Origin: DATBMY01 sp036554605 | GTDB lineage: Bacteria; Acidobacteriota; Blastocatellia; UBA7656 | Reading direction: 5' to 3' | NCBI GenBank assembly: GCA_036554605.1 | Contig: DATBMY010000508.1 | Coordinates: 1 to 8,094, forward strand | DNA length: 8,094 nucleotides | Shown here: piece by piece, positions 1 through 5,071 of the stretch | How the letters are laid out: each line of letters begins with the position of its first letter | How positions within the stretch are numbered: position 1 is the first letter of the stretch | The notes under the pieces: generated by a model | Seen by the model: only the letters and a program-made list of their open reading frames with translations | Database searches by the model: none | What the model was told of the DNA's origin: nothing | Program-made: the position numbers and the translations under genes

Positions 1-110
1 TGGGTTATGATCTCAACGATCTCGGCCGGAGGCTTTCTGTCGAGGGCCCAGAGGAAGAGTTCTCTGAGAGTTCGCAACCCTTTGATCTCTTCGATAATTC
101 TATCAGCCAT
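1..110 (-). CDS. Partial gene of unknown function, downstream partner of the PDDEXK_5 nuclease
   Basis: A minus-strand reading frame opens with ATG at 108-110 and stays open for 36 codons until it leaves the window, so only the N-terminus is visible. It begins MADRIIEEIKGL and continues as a charged, probably helical segment (LRELFLWALDRKPP, residues 15-28). A strong ribosome binding site (GGAGGG, 8 bases before the ATG) supports the start. It lies 17 bases after the stop of the nuclease gene on the same strand, so the two are probably co-transcribed and perhaps translationally coupled. I do not recognise the family. An immunity, regulatory or accessory protein for the nuclease is possible from position alone, but the sequence does not show it. 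Confidence 0.6.
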   Translation of the reverse strand, partial: MADRIIEEIKGLRTLRELFLWALDRKPPAEIVEIIT

Positions 111-127
111 CAGCACAGCCCTCCGGC

Positions 128-571
128 TCAGGCGGGAGCCGTCTCCGACCGAAGCTTCCCAACGTGCTGCTCCCAGGTGTAATCATGCGCCCAGCGTATG
201 AATCTCTGCTGCCCGTTTAATGCAGATTCAATCCGCAGACATCCATCGACACCCATGTCCTGCGGCGGAATCACGTAGATTCTGTCATTTTGCGGATCAT
301 AAACCGCGAAATAATCAACCTCATCTAACCTGTATCTCCTCGTACCGTTCCGATTTGAGTCCTTTATTCGCCTCCGGCCTTTGTACAATAAGCGGCCTCT
401 GTTATGCCATCCAGTCTTGACCTGTATTTTGTATGTATGGGTTCCCGTATCTACTAGTAAATCGTATGGCGCGCCCGACCCAAAAGGAATGGAGACGATG
501 AAGCCGGCCTTTAGATAAGCCTGTAATAGTATTGACTCGCTGATATTGCCACGGTCATATGTCTTTTCCAT
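128..571 (-). CDS. PD-(D/E)XK endonuclease of the PDDEXK_5 (I-Ssp6803I-like) family
   Basis: The 147-residue product matches the PDDEXK_5 pattern, the family of the group I intron homing endonuclease I-Ssp6803I. It starts with a GNISE segment carrying Glu12. Next comes YDLLVD with Asp37, then the core strand IQVKTGW with Gln50 and Lys52, where Gln stands in the usual D/E position. After a basic loop (RRRIKDSNRNGTRR) it has EVDYFAVYDP, IYVIPP and a terminal RWAHDY at 126-131, all typical of the family. The active-site residues are all present, so it is probably a functional DNA nuclease. I chose ATG 571 because GAGGA lies about 10 bases upstream. The frame also opens at a TTG at 628, but that codon overlaps a TATAAT box. 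Most family members are free-standing and of unknown role, so intron homing is not implied by the fold alone. Confidence 0.85.
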   Translation of the reverse strand: MEKTYDRGNISESILLQAYLKAGFIVSIPFGSGAPYDLLVDTGTHTYKIQVKTGWHNRGRLLYKGRRRIKDSNRNGTRRYRLDEVDYFAVYDPQNDRIYVIPPQDMGVDGCLRIESALNGQQRFIRWAHDYTWEQHVGKLRSETAPA

Positions 572-627
572 ACTGATGAGTTCCTCAACGCAGACTCGGC
601 ATTGTGAGCCATCCAGGGTGTGGGACA

Positions 628-658
628 ATTATACAAGAACTTTGATGTCGAGAAAAAA
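628..658 (-). promoter_or_regulatory. Sigma-70-like promoter of the PDDEXK_5 nuclease gene
   Basis: On the minus strand a perfect TATAAT occupies 628-633. The matching -35 region is only a T-rich stretch at about 651-658, so recognition would rest mainly on the -10 box. Transcription would begin near 621 and give a leader of about 50 bases before ATG 571, with GAGGA inside it. The box also argues against translation from the TTG at 628. It lies between the 3' end of the tRNA and the nuclease gene, so the nuclease can be expressed independently of the tRNA. Confidence 0.5.
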
Positions 659-696
659 CGTAGGCGAGTAAAATACCTGATTGAATCAATAGCTAA

Positions 697-769
697 TGCG
701 CCTGGCACGACTCGAACGTGCGACCCCCTACTTAGGAGGCAGGTGCTCTATCCACTGAGCTACAGGCGC
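697..769 (-). tRNA. trnR: tRNA-Arg (anticodon CCU)
   Basis: A complete 73-base cloverleaf reads on the minus strand. The acceptor stem GCGCCTG (763-769) pairs perfectly with CAGGCGC (698-704), with A as discriminator at 697. The D arm is GCTC/GAGC. The anticodon stem CCTGC/GTAGG has one G-U pair and a loop CTCCTAA, giving anticodon CCU at 734-736, which reads AGG codons. The T arm is GCACG/CGTGC around TTCGAGT. The terminal CCA is not encoded, so it must be added enzymatically. There is no intron in the anticodon loop. It follows apt by about 55 bases on the same strand and could be read from apt or from its own promoter, which I did not identify. Confidence 0.96.
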
Positions 770-824
770 ATTGGTTTTAGGTTAACAGATCAGCTTTGGC
801 ATTGTCCATTTTCATAGGCTGAGG

Positions 825-1346
825 CTACTGGTCGTACTGGAGCAGGCTTGTTATCTTATAGCCTTTGAAACGGTCGCGCCCTTTAAGAAAGTTCAATTCG
901 ACAACGAAGGCCAATCCGGCTATTTCTCCGCCGAGTCTTTCGACCAGGTCGACGACCGCGCGCGCCGTGCCCCCCGTGGCAAGCAGGTCGTCGGCTATCA
1001 CAACGCGATTGCCGTTGCCGATAGCGTCCTTGTGAATCTCCAGGGTATCAATGCCGTATTCAAGCTCGTAAGAGATAGATTCGGTTTCAGCAGGCAGCTT
1101 GCGCGGCTTGCGCACCGGCACGAATCCGGCTTTGAGCCGATAGGCAAGCGCGGGCGCGAAGATGAAGCCGCGGGCCTCGATCCCTATCACGGTGTCGACG
1201 TTTGGATCGTCTATGCACTCGACCAGGCGATCTATCGTAGTGCGCAGCCCGTAGGCATCCTTGAGCAGCGTCGTTATGTCATAGAACTGGATCCCCGGTT
1301 TCGGAAAGTCCGGGACGGTCCGGATCATCTTCTTCAGATTATCCAC
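825..1346 (-). CDS. apt: Adenine phosphoribosyltransferase
   Basis: This cytosolic salvage enzyme converts adenine and PRPP to AMP and pyrophosphate. The 173-residue length is standard. The N-terminal PDFPKPGIQFYDITTLL segment (12-28) is typical of bacterial Apt. GIEARGFIF (55-63) contributes to base binding, PVRKPRKLP (77-85) is the flexible catalytic loop, and VVIADDLLATGGTA (115-128) is the PRPP-binding motif with its two acidic residues. The start codon is GTG at 1344-1346. It is supported by GAGGAGG six bases upstream, and the protein begins MDNLKKMIRT, as expected for the family. A possible promoter is TTGAGG at 1385-1390 with TATAAA at 1361-1366 (18-base spacer), but it would leave a very short leader. 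Read-through from acyP, 84 bases upstream on the same strand, is equally possible. Confidence 0.97.
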   Translation of the reverse strand: MDNLKKMIRTVPDFPKPGIQFYDITTLLKDAYGLRTTIDRLVECIDDPNVDTVIGIEARGFIFAPALAYRLKAGFVPVRKPRKLPAETESISYELEYGIDTLEIHKDAIGNGNRVVIADDLLATGGTARAVVDLVERLGGEIAGLAFVVELNFLKGRDRFKGYKITSLLQYDQ

Positions 1347-1430
1347 AAATTCCCTCCTCGTTTATAAACTCGTTCAGGCTCACGCCTCAAAGCAGAGAAT
1401 AGTAACATCGCGTGGGCCGCGCGTAAAAAT

Positions 1431-1706
1431 CTAATAGACTACATCGAAGCCCGTGTAGCGTCCGGTGGGTGCGATCTCGTAGACATCGACCGACGCGACG
1501 TGTCCGTAATCCGGCCCGCGCTCAAGCTCGGCGCAAAAACCGGCAAGAGCGGACATGGTCCCTTCGGCAATCGCTTCAACCGACCCCTCGGGAAGATTGC
1601 GGACTGTGCCGGTTACGCCAGCGCGCCGGGCCGCTCTCACGGCGAAGTAGCGAAATCCGACCCCTTGTACGTGCCCCCTGACTATAAATCGACGAGCTAG
1701 AATCAT
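1431..1706 (-). CDS. acyP: Acylphosphatase
   Basis: The 91-residue product is a typical small acylphosphatase, which hydrolyses acyl phosphates such as acetyl phosphate or carbamoyl phosphate in the cytosol. The signature GHVQGVGFRYF (11-21) holds the phosphate-binding loop and catalytic Arg19. Asn37 in GTVRNLPEGSVE aligns with the catalytic Asn. The frame is open much further upstream, to about 2123, but that part runs antisense through the HAD phosphatase gene and has no family similarity. The start is therefore ATG 1704-1706, immediately before LARRFIVRG. No Shine-Dalgarno sequence precedes this ATG. It is divergent from the HAD gene across 81 bases and lies upstream of apt. Confidence 0.94.
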   Translation of the reverse strand: MILARRFIVRGHVQGVGFRYFAVRAARRAGVTGTVRNLPEGSVEAIAEGTMSALAGFCAELERGPDYGHVASVDVYEIAPTGRYTGFDVVY

Positions 1707-1719
1707 ACAGTTCAAACTG

Positions 1720-1748
1720 AAAGTATCAAGATTGCGCACAGGTGACAA
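1720..1748 (-). promoter_or_regulatory. Candidate promoter of acyP giving a very short leader
   Basis: On the minus strand TTGTCA (1743-1748, 5 of 6 consensus bases) lies 17 bases before TACTTT (1720-1725, 3 of 6). The -10 box ends 13 bases before the acyP ATG, so a transcript would carry only about seven untranslated bases. This agrees with the absence of a ribosome binding site. The -10 match is weak, so this is a suggestion only. I found no convincing promoter for the divergent plus-strand gene in the same 81 bases. Confidence 0.3.
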
Positions 1749-1787
1749 TGTCCAGGCTGGCACGCCGCATGCAACCAGAATAAAGGC

Positions 1788-2234
1788 ATGGCTAAGAAGC
1801 GCAAAGACGTAATAGTCGACATAGACGGAACGCTCGCGGACGTGAGCCACCGGCTGCATCATATTCGCGGCAAGCGCAAAAGCTGGAAAAAATTCTTCGC
1901 GCTGATGAAGGAGGATAAACCCGTAGAAGAGATAGTCGGTCAGGTCCGGCAACTGGCCAAAGATCATAATATATATGTTGTGAGCGGCAGGCCGGATGAT
2001 TATCGCGAAGAGACTCTTGAATGGCTTGCGCTTCACCGCGTCCCATTTAAGGCGCTCTATATGCGCAAGGCGAGCGACTTCAGGCCCGACGACGTTATCA
2101 AGCAGGAGATTCTCGAAAAGCACTTTAAGAAGGAGAACGTCGAGCTGGTGATAGAGGACCGCCCGCGCGTCATCCGTATGTGGCAGCGCAACGGGCTAAG
2201 GGTACAGCAGGTAGGCACGGGCGAGGAATTCTAG
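1788..2234 (+). CDS. HAD-superfamily phosphatase resembling the polynucleotide kinase 3'-phosphatase domain
   Basis: The 148-residue product carries the four HAD motifs. Motif I is VDIDGTLAD, with nucleophile Asp11 and general acid Asp13. Motif II is VVSGRP, with Ser66. A Lys lies in the DDVIKQEIL segment (about 105), and the acidic motif IV is VIEDRPRVIRMW, with Glu123 and Asp124. The order DKP, SGRPD, YMR, then D..K.EI and EDR...MW follows the C-terminal phosphatase of T4-type polynucleotide kinase/phosphatase. That enzyme removes 3'-phosphates from nucleic acid ends. No kinase P-loop is present, so this is a stand-alone phosphatase domain and its substrate is uncertain. The start has only AAAGG almost touching the ATG, a weak binding site. 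It is the only plus-strand gene here, divergent from acyP and convergent with the oxidoreductase at 2311. Confidence 0.85.
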   Translation: MAKKRKDVIVDIDGTLADVSHRLHHIRGKRKSWKKFFALMKEDKPVEEIVGQVRQLAKDHNIYVVSGRPDDYREETLEWLALHRVPFKALYMRKASDFRPDDVIKQEILEKHFKKENVELVIEDRPRVIRMWQRNGLRVQQVGTGEEF

Positions 2235-2238
2235 TAGC

Positions 2239-2323
2239 AAGTAAAAAGTAAAAAGTAAAAAGTAAAAAGTAAAAAGTGAATTATTCGGATCTCTTTTAAC
2301 TTTTAACTTTTTACTTTTTACTT
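2239..2323. repeat. GTAAAAA heptamer array forming an imperfect 31-bp inverted repeat; likely bidirectional terminator
   Basis: Five exact tandem copies of GTAAAAA run from 2241 to 2275. After a spacer of about 20 bases the opposite arm (2293-2323) is made of the complementary heptamers, two of them altered to the GTTAAAA form. Positions 2239-2269 pair with 2293-2323 with only two mismatches (2257/2305 and 2264/2298), including a perfect 18-bp outer stem. The element lies exactly between two convergent genes, so it probably stops transcription from both sides. The right arm reaches into the oxidoreductase gene, where it encodes the last Ser-Lys-Lys and the TAA stop. Heptamer tandem repeats of this kind can change copy number by slippage. 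Confidence 0.85.
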
Positions 2324-3327
2324 ATCTTCACGATGAGCTTCCCGGAATGTGAGCCGTCGAAGAGCTTGTTAAGGGCTTCCGGAGCCTGTTCCAGGCCGTC
2401 AATTACCTCCACGCGGTACTTTATTTTTCCTTCGGCGAGCCACTTGCGCAGCTCGGCGAACGCTTCCATCGCGCGATCCATGTAATCGAGCACTATGAAG
2501 CCTTCGACGCGAGCGCGTTTGATCAGAATGTTCGCAAAGTTATACGGCCCGGGCACAGGCTCGGTCGCGTTGTACTGTGATATCAACCCGCAGAGCACAA
2601 CACGCGCTCTCAGATTTATGAGCGCCAGCGCGGCGTCGAGAATCTTTCCGCCGACATTATCAAAATAGATATCGATGCCTCTAGGGCAATGCTTCTTCAA
2701 GCTCTCAAGCACGCGCTCGGTCTTGTAGTTTATCGCGGCGTCAAATCCCAGCTCCTCTTTGATCCAGGCGCACTTGTCGTCGCTGCCCGCTATTCCCACG
2801 ACGCGGCATCCTTTGATCTTTCCGATCTGACCTACGAGCGATCCGACCGCGCCGGCCGCCGCCGATACGACCAGCGTCTCGCCGGGCTTGGGGCGGCCAA
2901 CGTCGAGCAGTCCGTAATAAGCGGTGAGGCCTATGTGACCAAACAGCCCGAAATAGGCCGTAAGCGGAATCGACGGGTCGTCGGGCAGAGGCGTCAATCC
3001 CGCGCCGTTGCTCACCGCGTAATCCTGCCAGCCCAGAAGCCCCGAGACCTTCATACCTTCTTTGAAGGCCGCATTGCGCGATTGCTCGACGATGCCGATC
3101 GCGCCTCCGCGCATGACCTCTCCTATTGCGACAGGCGGCAGGTACGTATCCGTGTCGTTGGCCCACCCGCGATTGGTCGGGTCAAGCGACAGGTATATAT
3201 TTCGCACAAGGACTTCCCCTTCGGCGGGCGCCGGGACCGGGCTTTGACGCCATTCGAAGTCAGTCTTCTTTAAGTACCCGACCGGGCGTGACGCGAGAAG
3301 CCATTGACGGTTCATTTCCCGGGTCAT
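2311..3327 (-). CDS. NADP-dependent medium-chain oxidoreductase (CurA / leukotriene-B4 12-hydroxydehydrogenase-like)
   Basis: The 338-residue product is a zinc-independent medium-chain dehydrogenase/reductase. This branch reduces activated C=C double bonds of enones using NADPH in the cytosol. The N-terminal catalytic domain contains EVLVRNIYLSLDPTNRGW (38-55) and ends near HIGLTAYYGL (131-140), a signature of the prostaglandin/alkenal reductase branch. The Rossmann domain follows with VVSAAAGAVGSLVGQ (153-167), which holds the dinucleotide-binding AAAGAVG, and IYFDNVGG (220-227). The structural zinc cysteines of alcohol dehydrogenases are absent. ATG 3327 was chosen because GGAGG lies eight bases upstream; an in-frame ATG four codons later lacks this. 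The natural substrate is unknown. The last codons and stop lie in the heptamer repeat, so the C-terminal three residues come from the repeat. Confidence 0.93.
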   Translation of the reverse strand: MTREMNRQWLLASRPVGYLKKTDFEWRQSPVPAPAEGEVLVRNIYLSLDPTNRGWANDTDTYLPPVAIGEVMRGGAIGIVEQSRNAAFKEGMKVSGLLGWQDYAVSNGAGLTPLPDDPSIPLTAYFGLFGHIGLTAYYGLLDVGRPKPGETLVVSAAAGAVGSLVGQIGKIKGCRVVGIAGSDDKCAWIKEELGFDAAINYKTERVLESLKKHCPRGIDIYFDNVGGKILDAALALINLRARVVLCGLISQYNATEPVPGPYNFANILIKRARVEGFIVLDYMDRAMEAFAELRKWLAEGKIKYRVEVIDGLEQAPEALNKLFDGSHSGKLIVKISKK

Positions 3328-3356
3328 TTGAGCAGCCTCCTTAGTTGAAATGATCG

Positions 3357-3380
3357 GAGCCCACGCTGAAGCGTGAGCTC
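3357..3380. repeat. REP-like palindrome between two oxidoreductase genes
   Basis: Two 11-base arms (3357-3367 and 3370-3380) are complementary except for one pair, separated by two bases. The centre is CACGCT-GA-AGCGTG. No T-run follows on either strand, so it is not a standard terminator. It lies in the 101-base gap between the FAD oxidase stop and the oxidoreductase start. Its form suits a dispersed repetitive extragenic palindrome, but copy number cannot be judged from one window. The rest of the gap shows nothing else I can name. Confidence 0.55.
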
Positions 3381-3428
3381 TGAACTTTTACTATCACAAT
3401 GCGCTATCGCGTCGCGTTGCCAGAAAAG

Positions 3429-4793
3429 TTAATCCGCGGGCTTGATGTTCAGGTTCAACCGGAAGAAATTCGCCGGATCATACTTCTTCTTTATTTCGCT
3501 CAGCCGGCCGTAGTTGATCCCATAAGCCTCACCCGATTGACCGGCGATCTCATCCTGCCCCATGAGGTTCGGGAAGGCCTTGTCGGACAGGTAAGGTCGG
3601 ACGGCATTGTAAAACGACCTTGCCCACTCGATATTCTTATCCGAATCGGCTGGGTCATCCCAGCCCGCCAGGATCAATAAATCGTAGTGAGCATCGCGAT
3701 GAGAATAGGCAGTCTCAGACTTGCCCACTCGGCTGTACGCCCCGTGATAATTCTCGACCATGACCATGGATGCCGGAGAGGGCGCGAGCGCGGCATGCTC
3801 TGCAATCGTCTTGAGCGCTTCATCGCTGAGGTCTTTGATAAAACCGGACTTCCAATAGTTGAGCTTGCCGTCCGGAAATGCCGCGTCGAACATCGACTGC
3901 AAAGACCTGTACGGCATGACCCCGATCATATCGGCCGCGGGCGGGCCGAATTCGCGCAACGGCTTAACCAGCCGCTCTCCCTCTTCAAACGAGCCGCTGT
4001 AGCATACGACGACGCCTATGAGCTTATTGCCCTCGGGGTCGGTCAGAAACCCGGAATAGACGGCAAGCTCGTCAGGCAGCGTCGCGGTGAAGTCGCGGTA
4101 GAAACGAAGCACGTCGACGGCCCGCGCGGCCGGATGAAAGACGGGGCCCGCCAGAACCTGGCTCACCGGGTGGAGCCGGTATTCAAAAGAAGTGACGACG
4201 CCGAAGTTGCCTCCCCCTCCCCTGAGCGCCCAGAAGAGGTCTTCATTCTCTTGCGCGCTGGCGGTGACGAGACTTCCGTCTGCCAGCACGACATCCGCCG
4301 AGAGCAGATTATCCGCGGTGAGGCCGAACCTGGAGTGCAGCCAGCCCACGCCCCCGCCGAGCGTAAGCCCCGCGATGCCGGTCGAGCCTACCACGCCTCC
4401 CGTCGTCGCCAGACCGAAGACTTGCGTCTCGTGATCGAACTCGCCCCAGGTCAGTCCCGGCTCGGCGCGGGCGGTCCTGGTCCGAGGATCGACGCGTATG
4501 CTTTTCATTTGAGACAAGTCTATTACAAGGCCGCCATCACAAAGCGAGTTCCCCGCGATGTTATGCCCGCCCCCGCGTATCGAGATTTGCATCCCGTTGC
4601 TTCGAGCGAAATTGACCGAAGCAATGACGTCGGATACCCCGGTGCATCTGGCTATAAGAGCGGGGCGCTTGTCAATCATCCCGTTCCATATACCGCGAGC
4701 TTCGTCGTACCCGTCATCGCCCGGTTGAATCAACTGGCCACGCAACCCGGCCTTGAAGTCCAGTAAGGTGTCCGGTGACATCGCTGCTGACAT
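3429..4793 (-). CDS. FAD-binding berberine-bridge-like oxidoreductase
   Basis: The 454-residue product has an FAD_binding_4 (VAO/PCMH) fold in its first half and a C-terminal BBE segment. The pyrophosphate-binding region RGGGHNIAG (73-81) carries His77, the residue that binds FAD covalently in this family. GGVVGSTGIAGLTLGGG (132-148) and LRGGGGNFGVV follow. At the position where bicovalent relatives have a flavin-bound Cys, this protein has Val (about 135), so a single covalent His link is expected. The C-terminus has YGINYG (424-429) and YDPANFF (438-444), the usual BBE signature. Members oxidise alcohols, sugars or secondary metabolites with O2; the substrate here is unknown. No signal peptide is seen. 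ATG 4791-4793 is chosen because GGAGG lies seven bases before it; an upstream in-frame TTG at 4799 would sit one base from GGAGG. It lies 101 bases upstream of the CurA-like gene on the same strand. Confidence 0.94.
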   Translation of the reverse strand: MSAAMSPDTLLDFKAGLRGQLIQPGDDGYDEARGIWNGMIDKRPALIARCTGVSDVIASVNFARSNGMQISIRGGGHNIAGNSLCDGGLVIDLSQMKSIRVDPRTRTARAEPGLTWGEFDHETQVFGLATTGGVVGSTGIAGLTLGGGVGWLHSRFGLTADNLLSADVVLADGSLVTASAQENEDLFWALRGGGGNFGVVTSFEYRLHPVSQVLAGPVFHPAARAVDVLRFYRDFTATLPDELAVYSGFLTDPEGNKLIGVVVCYSGSFEEGERLVKPLREFGPPAADMIGVMPYRSLQSMFDAAFPDGKLNYWKSGFIKDLSDEALKTIAEHAALAPSPASMVMVENYHGAYSRVGKSETAYSHRDAHYDLLILAGWDDPADSDKNIEWARSFYNAVRPYLSDKAFPNLMGQDEIAGQSGEAYGINYGRLSEIKKKYDPANFFRLNLNIKPAD

Positions 4794-4925
4794 GAGCAAT
4801 CCTCCATCATGTAATAATCACAAGCGCTCCATTGAAACTAGACCTGTCGATTCTTGTCGGGTGAATAGTCATATGAAGTTCAATTAAACCGGCAGGGTCA
4901 TTCAATGTGGCCTACTCTACTCCGT

Positions 4926-4957
4926 AAAAAGCGGCCTGTCAATTTGGGCCGGGCCGC
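4926..4957 (-). terminator. Rho-independent terminator (second of two after the Kelch gene)
   Basis: On the minus strand GCGGCC (4952-4957) pairs with GGCCGC (4931-4936) around a 15-base loop, and five T residues follow (4926-4930). This is a classic GC stem plus T-run, though the loop is long. It lies about 115 bases past the Kelch gene stop and would keep transcription from entering the FAD oxidase gene. The remaining bases between here and the FAD oxidase start (4794-4925) probably hold that gene's promoter, but I see no convincing -35/-10 pair. Confidence 0.55.
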
Positions 4958-4996
4958 GTAGGGGGCCGATGCAAAGCAGGAGAGCAGAAAGAGAAT

Positions 4997-5026
4997 CAGG
5001 CCAGAGAGCGATAACTCTCTGGCCTG
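4997..5026 (-). terminator. Strong hairpin after the Kelch gene, probable terminator
   Basis: A perfect 12-bp stem (CAGGCCAGAGAG at 4997-5008 with its complement at 5015-5026) closes a six-base loop. It begins 46 bases beyond the stop codon of the Kelch gene. In the minus direction the bases that follow are T-rich (ATTCTCTTTCTGC) but not an unbroken T-run. It is the first of two hairpins before the next gene. A smaller CGCGAG-A-CTCGCG palindrome at 5051-5063 lies between it and the stop codon. Confidence 0.6.
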
Positions 5027-5071
5027 CGAGGGGGCGAACCCATTTCAACACGCGAGACTCGCGGCTCGTTG

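Noticed and set aside
572..628. Longer nuclease starting from TTG at 628
   Set aside because: The TTG overlaps a TATAAT box and has no ribosome binding site, whereas ATG 571 has GAGGA and begins right before the family's conserved N-terminus.
620..817. Plus-strand frame of 65 codons across the tRNA
   Set aside because: It runs antisense through the complete tRNA-Arg(CCU), so the open frame is incidental.
1707..2123. N-terminal extension of the acylphosphatase frame giving a 230-residue protein
   Set aside because: The extension lies antisense to the HAD phosphatase gene and shows no domain; acylphosphatases are about 90 residues and the family begins at the ATG at 1706.
2239..2323. CRISPR-like array or origin iterons
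   Set aside because: The units are contiguous 7-mers without spacers and lie between convergent genes; there is no dnaA, rep or cas gene nearby.
2689..3273. Plus-strand frame of 194 codons opposite the CurA-like oxidoreductase
   Set aside because: No domain or binding site; the minus strand encodes a full-length enzyme with a clear nucleotide-binding motif.
3687..4766. Plus-strand frame of 359 codons opposite the FAD oxidase
   Set aside because: Long antisense frames are common opposite GC-rich genes. The minus strand carries clear FAD and BBE motifs, while this frame has an Arg-rich composition with no family signature.
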